In this document: positions 27,702-35,555 of the stretch, piece after piece
How positions within the stretch are numbered: position 1 is the first letter of the stretch
How the letters are laid out: every line of letters begins with the position of its first letter
Notes under the pieces: generated by a model
The model's input: only the letters and a program-made list of their open reading frames with translations
Told to the model about the DNA's origin: nothing
Database searches by the model: none
Position numbers and translations under genes: made by a program
Source: Parvularcula sp964342585
Lineage (GTDB): Bacteria > Pseudomonadota > Alphaproteobacteria > Caulobacterales > Parvularculaceae
Length of the DNA stretch: 61,108 nt
Assembly: GCA_964342585.1 (NCBI GenBank)
Contig: CAYFHK010000001.1
Coordinates: 1 to 61,108, forward strand
Reading direction: 5' to 3'

Positions 27702-27746
27702 TTGGCGTTGCGGGCTAAGGCACTCACTGGCTCACGCGCAAGAGCT

Positions 27747-28307
27747 TTAGATGACGCGGGGCTGCGCGCGACCCGCCATGAGTTGCGTCTTCTCTCGCGA
27801 ATCCACGGAAGAGCCGAAGAAGAAGTTGACCACCGCGACGGCCATGGTCGTGAGCGCCCCAAGCAAAATCGAAAATTCCGTCTCGTGCCCCTGCGGCACG
27901 GCATGGAAAAACATCAGGCAAAGAACACCGAAGAAACCGGCGATAATCGCGACACCGAGAACCGCTGGCGTGATATCCCGCATGGCCACATGCCGCGCCC
28001 GCGCATCGGCACGATCCCCGGCTGCAATACGCTCGGCTTCAAGACCGGCCTCCAACAGTGCCGTCCAAAATTCGTGATCTGCTGCTCTGATTGCTGCAAA
28101 AACCTCCGGCCGCCCGGCAGCCAGCGCGGCTTCTAAGGCGCGGCCGTCCGAATCATCGGCGGATCGATCGCCAAGCACCGCACGGCTTAGCGCCTCGACC
28201 GCGGCACCTGTGAGGGGGCCGCCGATCGCGGCCCCGATGGTTGGCGCGATATCGCGCACCGCGCGTTTCAAACGGCTATGCAGCGGCCGCCGCCGTTCCT
28301 CGGCCAT
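27747..28307 (-). CDS. phage/GTA-type holin-like membrane protein
   Basis: A 186-residue protein. A basic N-terminus and glycine/alanine-rich segment (about 20-45) are followed by a helical stretch with ADHEFWTALLEAGLEAERIA (about 76-95) and AARDR-like repeats, then two transmembrane helices (about 113-134 and 146-164) and a closing NFFFGSSVDSREKTQL. That order, especially the FGSS-(x)n-KT ending after the last helix, is what I know from holin-family proteins of prophages and gene transfer agents. The ATG at 28307 has a GGAGAG site; the longer frame lacks one. No structural phage genes are nearby. Confidence 0.6.
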   Translation of the reverse strand: MAEERRRPLHSRLKRAVRDIAPTIGAAIGGPLTGAAVEALSRAVLGDRSADDSDGRALEAALAAGRPEVFAAIRAADHEFWTALLEAGLEAERIAAGDRADARARHVAMRDITPAVLGVAIIAGFFGVLCLMFFHAVPQGHETEFSILLGALTTMAVAVVNFFFGSSVDSREKTQLMAGRAQPRVI

Positions 28308-28426
28308 AATCTCTCCTTCAGCTCTTGATAGGAGTTTATGGCCGATGACGTTGATGGGGATGACTTTTCTTGATTGCCTCTTCTCTCCACGCTCAAACAG
28401 CCCCATGATGGTGTTTCAAAAAACCC

Positions 28427-29632
28427 ATGTTTGATTTGCACACGTTCCTTTTCTCGATTTTGCTGGCTGGGCTCGTCCTCATCGGGCTGAGAACCGGAAT
28501 GCTTTGGGCAATGCGGCGCCATCCCCTGATCAGCTTGCTGATCGCCATGTCGATTGGGACGGTGTACCGGCTGTTGGGCGGGCCGCTGCCCGATCTGGAC
28601 GCCGTTAGAGGCATATCGCGGTTTCTGCTGGGCGTTTTGGCGTTTTTTGCCGCACAGCAATGTCGCGTGTCGCGCTTGCCGCGGATCTCGCCAGAGGTTT
28701 ACCGTTTTGCGACTTTGGGCATTCCGCTGAACTGTGCGGTGTTTGCGGCGACGGGATATCTGGTCGTCCCCGGCCTCGACCTTGGCGGGCTGATGATCGT
28801 GTCGGGGGCTCTCGTGCTCGGCGGCGCCTTGGCCATCGACCGGCCGCTGCTGAATGCGCCCATCGAAGAGCATACACGCCGCGCCGCGCGGCTCGAATCC
28901 GCGGCCGTGTTGGCCGTCGCCCTCCCGATCGCTCTCGTCTTGGAAGCGGGCGCGACGGTGCCCGAAATTGCTCTCCCACTCGACCAAACGCCATTGTTTG
29001 AGGCGCTGGCCGGTTTTGCGGTCGGCGGCACGGCAGGGCTATTGGCAGGGCGTTTGTTGAAGCTGTCCGATGTGCCAGTCCCCGTCTTGCCGTTCCTGGT
29101 GGCGGGGGCGGTGTTTGCGATCACGACTGCCATTGGGTTCGACGGCACGATGGCCCTTGCAGCAGCGGGCCTTCTTTACAGCGAAGAGGCGCCCTTGCGC
29201 GGTACCGTGCGCACGCGGGTCTGGCGCCTCGCCGAAGCGATGATCGCGCCGGTGGCGATTGCTGGGTTCGGCTTAATTCTTGGTCCGTTGATCTTCGGTG
29301 CGGATTTGCTGATCTGGGTGGCCGCTGCGGTTAGCCTGTTTGCGGCGCGGGTCGCGAGCCGCTTCGCCCTGCTGCAAACGCTCGAGCTGCCGGCCCCAGA
29401 TCGAACATTCCTGTCCTGGTTTGGCGGCGCCCCTGGGATCGCCACCATCCTCGCCCTCCTCTCCCTGACGGCAAGCCCGGCGCCATTGCTTGAAGAAAGT
29501 GCACTTACCTATGGCGCGGTATGCGTGATTGTGGGGCTGTTCTCCGCGCGGCTCAGCTCGCGCCTCCTCACTCAACGTTTGGTGCACGCAACGGCCGCGG
29601 AGCGAAAACGTCATCGTTTCGGCACTGCATGA
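28427..29632 (+). CDS. CPA1-like cation:proton antiporter homologue
   Basis: A 401-residue polytopic protein with about 11-12 membrane helices. The C-terminal WFGGAPGIATILAL matches the WFGPRG-like motif of NhaP/CPA1 antiporters. In the helix that normally reads ATDP, this protein has AIDRPLLNA, keeping the aspartate but changing its neighbours, and the downstream ESxLND site reads ESAAVL, without the aspartate. Ion coupling may thus differ from classical Na+/H+ exchange. It is divergent from the holin-like gene. Confidence 0.65.
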   Translation: MFDLHTFLFSILLAGLVLIGLRTGMLWAMRRHPLISLLIAMSIGTVYRLLGGPLPDLDAVRGISRFLLGVLAFFAAQQCRVSRLPRISPEVYRFATLGIPLNCAVFAATGYLVVPGLDLGGLMIVSGALVLGGALAIDRPLLNAPIEEHTRRAARLESAAVLAVALPIALVLEAGATVPEIALPLDQTPLFEALAGFAVGGTAGLLAGRLLKLSDVPVPVLPFLVAGAVFAITTAIGFDGTMALAAAGLLYSEEAPLRGTVRTRVWRLAEAMIAPVAIAGFGLILGPLIFGADLLIWVAAAVSLFAARVASRFALLQTLELPAPDRTFLSWFGGAPGIATILALLSLTASPAPLLEESALTYGAVCVIVGLFSARLSSRLLTQRLVHATAAERKRHRFGTA

Positions 29633-29697
29633 TGCGCGCCCTCGCAAGAGTGTGATAGCCTTTCAAAAACCGAGAACAGCGTTGGGAGGGCAGGACA

Positions 29698-30486
29698 ATC
29701 GAGCGGCATCTCATCGAAGTCTTAGATCGGCGCGGCGTTGCCACGCTGACCATCAATCGTGAAGGCGTCCAAAACGCGCTCGACGAAGGCCTGCTGGCCG
29801 ATCTCACCCAAAGCATTGTCCGGTTGGCCCGTCGCAGCGATATCTGCGCGATTGTGATCACCGGTGCGGGCGAAGCATTTTGCGCGGGAACTGACATTGG
29901 CTGGATGAAGGACCTCTCAGAGGGGGCGGCCGCCAGTGACGTTCGGCGCTTGAGCAACCTGCTGTTCCAAATCCGCGGCTGCCCAAAACCCGTCATCGCC
30001 AAGATCAACGGCGCTGCCAGCGGTGCAGGCGTGGCACTGGCCGTCGCGTGCGACATGGCGGTGGCGCATGACGAAGCGCAATTCAGCCTCCCCGCGGTTC
30101 GGCTGGGCAATATCCCCGCGGTGATCGCGCCTTTCGTGATCGAGGCGATGGGCATGCATCAAGCCCGGCGATATCTGCTCACGGGCGAGACCTTCACCGC
30201 GCTGGAAGCAAGGCGGCTTGGCGTGGTTCATGCGGTCGCCGCCCCGCCGCAGCTTCACGCCACGGTGGACGCGATGATCGACGAGCTGTTGAAGGGCGGC
30301 CCGAGCGCGATCGCAGAGACGAAGATGCTGATCACCCGCTTTGGTGACTTGCCGCCAAGCGAACGATTGCTGGATGCCGCCGCGAAGGAGAGCGCGCGGG
30401 TGCGGCGTACGGATGAAGCAAGGGAAGGCCTTGCCGCCTTCATTGAAAAGCGCCCACCGAATTGGCGCCGTACCGAAGACACATAA
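29698..30486 (+). CDS. enoyl-CoA hydratase/isomerase (crotonase) family protein, AUC start proposed
   Basis: A 262-residue crotonase-fold protein: VATLTINR, AGEAFCAGTDIGWM, NGAASGAGVALAVACDMAVA, and LGNIPAVIAPFV. The PAVI signature resembles methylglutaconyl-CoA hydratase-type members. Both glutamates used by classical hydratases are replaced by alanine (in GAGVALA and SLPAVRLG), so a hydratase reaction is doubtful. The frame has no ATG, GTG or TTG until 29824, which would remove the first beta-strands. An ATC at 29698 lies 8 nt after GGAGG and gives the normal family length, so an AUC start, or a sequencing change there, is proposed. Confidence 0.75.
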   Translation: MERHLIEVLDRRGVATLTINREGVQNALDEGLLADLTQSIVRLARRSDICAIVITGAGEAFCAGTDIGWMKDLSEGAAASDVRRLSNLLFQIRGCPKPVIAKINGAASGAGVALAVACDMAVAHDEAQFSLPAVRLGNIPAVIAPFVIEAMGMHQARRYLLTGETFTALEARRLGVVHAVAAPPQLHATVDAMIDELLKGGPSAIAETKMLITRFGDLPPSERLLDAAAKESARVRRTDEAREGLAAFIEKRPPNWRRTEDT

Positions 30487-30495
30487 GTCTCAGCC

Positions 30496-31329
30496 TCAAT
30501 CGGGTCGCGCGGGCGGATCAACATCGCGCCGTGCCAAGGCATCGACTTTCGCCGACAAGGCATCAAGCCGATTGAGAATCTCGACCGTCTCCGCAGAGAT
30601 CAGCGTCTCGGTGTCTTCGGACTCTTCTTCAACGACCCGAACGACAATCGCGATGAACAAATTGAGTAGCGTGAACGTGCCGACCAGCACGAAGGTGATG
30701 AAGAACAACCATGCAAAACGGTGCTCTTCACCGACCGCATCCGCGATGTCTCGCCAACCCTCTAGCGTGATCACCTGAAACAGCGTGTACATCGCAGTAA
30801 AGACGTCACCGAAATAATCAGGGTGCGTGCCACCATATAGCGACGAGGCAATCACGGCGAAGACATAGATCACAATCAGCGCGATCACCCCCACCGAGGC
30901 AATGCCGGGCACAGCGTCAAAGAGTGCTTTCACGACAGTCCGCATGCGCGGGATCGCCGTGATCACGCGTAACACACGGATGATCCGAAAAGCCCGCAAT
31001 GCAGCAAAAAGATTCGAGGTTCCTAAGGCGCTGCCAACGATGATGACGAAGTCCGCCACGTTCCAGCCTGAGCGGAAGAAGCGGGTGCCATAGGCGAGCA
31101 GTCTGATGATCAGTTCGGCGAGAAAAAAGGCGACGAACGCCCGATCGATCCCGACCATCAAGGGCGCATCATGGCTGACTTCTGGGAAGGTCTCGATCCC
31201 CAGCACAATCGCGTTGAGGCAGATCATGGTGATGACTGTGCGTTGGAAGAGCGGTCTCTCCACGATCGCGCGCAGCTTCGCCCGCCAAGGCGTTTGCGGA
31301 AAAACGGCGTCGCCCTCCGCTACAGTCAT
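30496..31329 (-). CDS. voltage-gated cation channel, bacterial NaChBac/CavMr type
   Basis: A 277-residue six-helix channel subunit that should form a tetramer. S1-S3 occupy about 28-103. S4 carries arginines 112, 115, 118 and 121 at every third position (RAFRIIRVLRVI). The pore helix is followed by the filter TLEGWRD (188-194), and S6 runs about 205-231 into an acidic neck and a short C-terminal coiled coil (about 235-265). Filter position 4 is glycine instead of the serine of sodium-selective TLESW channels. The gene is divergent from the coiled-coil protein across a CtrA box. Confidence 0.88.
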   Translation of the reverse strand: MTVAEGDAVFPQTPWRAKLRAIVERPLFQRTVITMICLNAIVLGIETFPEVSHDAPLMVGIDRAFVAFFLAELIIRLLAYGTRFFRSGWNVADFVIIVGSALGTSNLFAALRAFRIIRVLRVITAIPRMRTVVKALFDAVPGIASVGVIALIVIYVFAVIASSLYGGTHPDYFGDVFTAMYTLFQVITLEGWRDIADAVGEEHRFAWLFFITFVLVGTFTLLNLFIAIVVRVVEEESEDTETLISAETVEILNRLDALSAKVDALARRDVDPPARPD

Positions 31330-31380
31330 GGTGTGCTCCCCATCATCGTCGATCCCATCAGCACCATCTTCAGGGATCGG

Positions 31381-31397
31381 TTAACTCAGCATTAACC
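31381..31397 (+). promoter_or_regulatory. perfect CtrA-type box
   Basis: TTAA, seven bases (CTCAGCA), TTAACC: an exact match to the CtrA consensus TTAA-N7-TTAA with the CC extension. It lies in the 88-bp gap between the channel gene (minus) and the coiled-coil protein gene (plus), 20 bp before the ATG at 31418. It could control either gene. Binding is inferred from sequence. Confidence 0.6.
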
Positions 31398-31417
31398 GGC
31401 GCATTCAAACACATCCG

Positions 31418-33178
31418 ATGGGCACAAAGGGAGGGAATTTCCAAGACGGTGCCCGCGGTGGGAGTGTCGCCACGGTGAAAAAAACACAGGCTCGCCCCCA
31501 TTCGCGCCGAGCGAACAGTGGTTTATCATCGATCGTTTCGTTGGCCAAAAGGGTCGACGCCGCGACGAACCAAGTGCAAAGACGGTATATGCCCGCCGAA
31601 GACAGACCCTATGGCGCTGATGGCGACCGACGCGACCCGAAAAAGGGCGAACGCGTGGTTGTGCCTTTGAGCGGGCGCCGCGACGAGACGGCGCCAGACC
31701 ATCAGGGCTATGGGCAAGATGCCATCTACGACGATAGCGCCGAGGGCTGGGCACCGTCCGCGCGAGCGATTTGGCGCGGGTCGCAAATCCTCGCCGCCGG
31801 GCTCTTCGTGGCATGGTTGATCGCGTGGCCCGCCGGCACAACCCTGGCGGATAGCAACGTGACGGGCACTTTTTCGTTGCGGCTGGGCTACAGCCCCACG
31901 CTTTTTCTCCTCGCCCTCACGACCTCTGGCTTGGTCCTGGGCGCAGGCTATGCCCTCGCCGCGGGCGTCCGGTTGGAAGCAGCGGCGCAGCGTTTGACGC
32001 GCTCGATCACCGCGGGCGCGTGGAGCCCAGGGTCTCATCAAAGCTCAGCGGCGCGCGCGCAGGTGTCGGCGCTGAACGAAGAAATCGATCGCGCCCTGCA
32101 CCGTCTCGCTGAAGCGGAGAGCTTGATCCGGCAACAGGTGAAGGCCATCGACTCGGCTGGCGCGGCGATCGAGAAGGGTGCCGTCAAAAGCACCGAAAAA
32201 CTCGAAAAAGAGCGCGAAGCGCTCATGTCGCTGGCCGAGGAACTAAATCAGGAAGCCGACGCCTTCGCCGACAAGATCGCCGAACGCTCAAAACTTTCCT
32301 CAAACGAACAAGAAGCGCTGGAGCAGCGGCTCGAGGAAAAAGAGCGTGAGCTCGATACACAACTGCGCCGGCTTGAAGCGGTCTCAGAAAAATCGCTCGA
32401 GCGGTATGAGCACTTGGCGTCGCTCATGGAAAACCGCTCTGACACCTTGGATGCTGCGAGTGCCGAGGCCAATGCGCGGCAGACCGCGCTTGCGTCTAAG
32501 ATCGAGCAAAACACGCAGCGCCTCGAGGCAGCACAGTCTCAGCTCGCTGAACAATCGGCTCGGCTCGAGCAACTAATGAAGGACCAGCGCAAGCGCGCTG
32601 ACCGGCTCGCCAAAACCGTGACAGAACAAGCGCAGAAGCTTGCGCCTCGGGCGCCGGAATTGACCCCAACCGGCGCCGAGCGCCGCAAGACCCCTTGGCG
32701 GGATATCCTCGCAACCGTCGAAGAAGCGATCCCTGCCCGTCCGCCCATGCGCGAGCCAGCAACCCCTGCCGACACCACACCGACCCCTGCCCCTGCGGCG
32801 CCTCGCGCCCGCGACAAGGTCGATCCGATGGATCGATTGATCGCCCGTATACAGAACTTCTCACTTGTGATGCGCACCCAGCTCTATGGCACGCCGGCAC
32901 ATGAGGATTTGGATCGGTTTGACCAGGGCGAGCGTCAGCTTTTTGCGCGGGATCTGACCACGAGGGACGCGGGAGAACTCAGACGCCGATTGGCGGACGA
33001 GCTCGAAAACAATGCCGTGTTCGAGCAACGCGTGCAGGAATTCCTACAAGACTTCGACACGATCCTAGAGCCGCTCTCCTCCGAGGAAGGCGGCGAAAGC
33101 GCGATCGAGACCTATCTGGCCTCGCCGCTCGGTCGGCTTTACGTGTTGACGGGATCAGTCGTCGGCCACTTCGCTTGA
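31418..33178 (+). CDS. two-TM coiled-coil membrane protein (possible TipN-like polarity factor)
   Basis: A 586-residue protein. A basic, disordered N-terminus (1-115) precedes two transmembrane helices (about 118-140 and 158-182), a long coiled coil (about 205-400, rich in Glu, Ala, Gln and Arg), a proline-rich linker and a C-terminal domain (about 475-586) ending in GRLYVLTGSVVGHF. The architecture recalls TipN, the membrane coiled-coil polarity factor of Caulobacter, but this rests on architecture only. The CtrA box upstream fits a cell-cycle role. Given how close that box is, the ATG at 31589 is an alternative start. Its last 24 bp overlap the convergent lipoprotein gene. Confidence 0.6.
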   Translation: MGTKGGNFQDGARGGSVATVKKTQARPHSRRANSGLSSIVSLAKRVDAATNQVQRRYMPAEDRPYGADGDRRDPKKGERVVVPLSGRRDETAPDHQGYGQDAIYDDSAEGWAPSARAIWRGSQILAAGLFVAWLIAWPAGTTLADSNVTGTFSLRLGYSPTLFLLALTTSGLVLGAGYALAAGVRLEAAAQRLTRSITAGAWSPGSHQSSAARAQVSALNEEIDRALHRLAEAESLIRQQVKAIDSAGAAIEKGAVKSTEKLEKEREALMSLAEELNQEADAFADKIAERSKLSSNEQEALEQRLEEKERELDTQLRRLEAVSEKSLERYEHLASLMENRSDTLDAASAEANARQTALASKIEQNTQRLEAAQSQLAEQSARLEQLMKDQRKRADRLAKTVTEQAQKLAPRAPELTPTGAERRKTPWRDILATVEEAIPARPPMREPATPADTTPTPAPAAPRARDKVDPMDRLIARIQNFSLVMRTQLYGTPAHEDLDRFDQGERQLFARDLTTRDAGELRRRLADELENNAVFEQRVQEFLQDFDTILEPLSSEEGGESAIETYLASPLGRLYVLTGSVVGHFA

Positions 33179-33787
33179 CGCTTCGCGCGCAGCGACCAGC
33201 TCCTCCACCCAAGCCGCCAGCTCGTCGGTCGCTGAAGAAGCAGCATTGTTGAGCGCAAGCGCCGTTGGCCCCTGCCCGCTTCCCTGCAACGGCACTGTGG
33301 TTCGGATCGTTCGTGTGCCAAGCGTCACGCCACGCGCAGCAGCCAAACGCGCGTTTACTGTAATTCGGACGCGCGGCGTTGCCTCTGTGCGGTCGATATG
33401 AAATCCGCGAATGTCCGTATAAAGCAAATAGTCGGCCAGCGGCATTTGCGCCAAATCCGAAACTGCGACGAAGAGGTTTTCACCTTCGAGCCGCTGTTGA
33501 AGATAACGGCGCCATAAGATCGGCGCGCGGTCTGTCCACTCCGCGTCCTCGAGATAAGCGAATGCATAAGGCGCGGTCGCCACCGCCACCTTCGATGTGT
33601 TGAACACCGAGGCAGCTTCAGGGTCGGCAACGATCAGTGTGGCATCAAAACGCGGCGCTTGCGCGTCCCCGTTCTCCAAAGGAACAGCAAGCGCGATGCG
33701 CGGTGGTAGCTCCCCCGCATCAGGGATGAGCGAGATACAGCCAGACAAAAATGGCACCGCCAAAGCGAAAATCAGTCGTGAACGCAT
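33155..33787 (-). CDS. ABC-type transport auxiliary lipoprotein (Mla/PqiC-like)
   Basis: A 210-residue lipoprotein with Cys17 in the lipobox FLSGC. The mature part fits the ABC_trans_aux family: an early PPRIALAVP strand, ATAPYAFAYLEDAEWTDR, a block LQQRLE and LADYLLYTDIRGFHID. In alphaproteobacteria this lipoprotein takes the place of an outer-membrane partner for MCE transporters. It is the last gene of the mlaEFD-like operon (9 bp after mlaD). The stop lies inside the convergent coiled-coil gene. Confidence 0.85.
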   Translation of the reverse strand: MRSRLIFALAVPFLSGCISLIPDAGELPPRIALAVPLENGDAQAPRFDATLIVADPEAASVFNTSKVAVATAPYAFAYLEDAEWTDRAPILWRRYLQQRLEGENLFVAVSDLAQMPLADYLLYTDIRGFHIDRTEATPRVRITVNARLAAARGVTLGTRTIRTTVPLQGSGQGPTALALNNAASSATDELAAWVEELVAAREASSEVADD

Positions 33788-33796
33788 TACCGTCTC

Positions 33797-34729
33797 CTAT
33801 TCGGTCGTCGGCTGACCTTGGCCAAGCAGGAACCGGGCAGGGTCACGGTCAAATTCAAGTAAGATGGCTTCCATCGTTGTGACAAGCCGGTTAGCGCGCA
33901 CCAGCATGGTCACACCAGCGCCAAGGCCTTGTTGGGTGAAAGCTTCGATCGCGGGACGGTTCTCTTCGATGATAACATTCACCTCGTCGACCATTCGCTC
34001 AACGCCTGCCGCCGCATCGGAGAGATCCGAAAGCGTTGCCCGCGCCTCATCGTCCACAAGCGACTGCACATCTGTCAAAAGTCCATCGATGCGCGTCACA
34101 GAGCCATCAAGCTTTTCAGCGGCGCTGCGAAGCGACCCCGTGGTGACCGCGAAATTGTCGATGATCAGCGCGATTTCAGGTTCTTTGTCGGCCACAACAT
34201 CCGTGATCGCCTCAATATCCTTGATGATGCGCGACACAGCCTCTGCATTTTCCTGATTTAGAAGCCGTTGGATGTTCACAACGATGTCGCCGGAGCTGTC
34301 GAGCACCGCCGCGATCCCGGTCAGGTCGGCGTCGATTTGCGGCACGCGGTCGCCGGAGACGTCTTTCAGCAGCGGCGCCTCGGGCGAACCCCCATTGAAC
34401 TGAACTACGGCGAGACCAGTCACCCCTACGAGCTCCAACTCGACACGTGTATCCGTTTTCACCGGCGTGCCATCGGCAACGCGGACTAGAGCCAATGAGC
34501 GATTGGGGTCGTCTTCATCAAGACGAAGACGCTCCACTTCGCCAACCTTGATGCCGTTGAACAACACATTGGCGCCCTCTTCCAACCCTGAGATTTTTTG
34601 CCGGAAAACAATTTCGTACTCGTCATATTCTCGCTCGACACTGGTTAGCCAAAGCGTGAACAAGACGGCGAGAATGATGCCCCCCAGCATGAAGGCACCG
34701 ATCAAGACGTAATGGGCACGAGTTTCCAT
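33797..34729 (-). CDS. mlaD: MlaD/MCE-domain phospholipid transport protein
   Basis: A 310-residue protein with an N-terminal membrane anchor (about 7-29) and one MCE domain (about 38-118: FRQKISGLEEGANVLFNGIK, VTGLAVVQFNGG). The C-terminal half is a predicted helical region that would form the long channel or needle typical of alphaproteobacterial MlaD proteins. It binds lipid in the periplasm and works with MlaE and MlaF. It lies 4 bp downstream of mlaF. Confidence 0.9.
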   Translation of the reverse strand: METRAHYVLIGAFMLGGIILAVLFTLWLTSVEREYDEYEIVFRQKISGLEEGANVLFNGIKVGEVERLRLDEDDPNRSLALVRVADGTPVKTDTRVELELVGVTGLAVVQFNGGSPEAPLLKDVSGDRVPQIDADLTGIAAVLDSSGDIVVNIQRLLNQENAEAVSRIIKDIEAITDVVADKEPEIALIIDNFAVTTGSLRSAAEKLDGSVTRIDGLLTDVQSLVDDEARATLSDLSDAAAGVERMVDEVNVIIEENRPAIEAFTQQGLGAGVTMLVRANRLVTTMEAILLEFDRDPARFLLGQGQPTTE

Positions 34730-34733
34730 AACG

Positions 34734-35555
34734 CTACACTCCTTGCCCGCTGGTTAGGCGCGCGGGCTCATCTCTTTCATTGGCGGACAGCGCGGCTCTC
34801 CCGCGCGGCCCGGCGAAATATTCTTGGATCCATGGGTGATCGGTGGTGCGAACCTCATCGATCGGCCCGACTGCGATTACCTGTTTCTCGGCAATCACGG
34901 CGACGCGGTCACAATCTCTATACAGACTATCAAGATCGTGGGTGATCATGAAAACGGTCAGGCCGAGCGCGTCGCGAAGATTGAGGATCAATTCGTCAAA
35001 ACGCGCCGCGCCGATCGGGTCTAGGCCCGCCGTCGGCTCGTCCAGAAACAGAATCTGCGGATCCAACGCAAGCGCCCGGGCAAGGGCAGCCCGTTTCCGC
35101 ATACCACCAGAAAGCTCAGATGGGTATTTGTTTGCCGCCGACAGATCGAGACCGGCCATGGAGATCTTCAGGCTCGCCACCTCTTCGGCGAGCTCATCGG
35201 AAATGTTCAAATGCTCGCGCAATGGCGCCATGACATTCTGGGCGACCGTCATCGACGAGAAGAGCGCGCCATCTTGGAAGAGCAGCCCGATGTCTTGGTT
35301 GAGGTCCGCGCGGTCTGCTTCGGTAATGTGCAGCATATCGCGCCCGAGCAGCTCAATCGTGCCGCCTTGCGGCGGACGTAAGCCAACGATCGCCCGCATG
35401 AGGACGGACTTGCCCGTCCCCGACCCGCCGACAACGCCAATGATCTCGCCTCGATAAACGTCTAGATCGAGACGATCGTGCACACGGAACGACCCGAATT
35501 GGTTCACCAGATCACGCACACGGATCACCACGTCATATGCGGGTTTTGGTAGCAC
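34734..35555 (-). CDS. mlaF: ABC transporter ATP-binding protein MlaF
   Basis: A 273-residue ATPase with Walker A GGSGTGKSVL, Q-loop, signature LSGGMRKRAALARAL and Walker B ILFLDEPTAGLDP, then the switch histidine in ITHDL. It drives lipid transport by MlaE/MlaD. Start: GTG at 35555 shares one base with the TAG stop of mlaE (TAGTG), so translation is probably coupled. A longer frame would only read into mlaE. Confidence 0.92.
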   Translation of the reverse strand: MLPKPAYDVVIRVRDLVNQFGSFRVHDRLDLDVYRGEIIGVVGGSGTGKSVLMRAIVGLRPPQGGTIELLGRDMLHITEADRADLNQDIGLLFQDGALFSSMTVAQNVMAPLREHLNISDELAEEVASLKISMAGLDLSAANKYPSELSGGMRKRAALARALALDPQILFLDEPTAGLDPIGAARFDELILNLRDALGLTVFMITHDLDSLYRDCDRVAVIAEKQVIAVGPIDEVRTTDHPWIQEYFAGPRGRAALSANERDEPARLTSGQGV

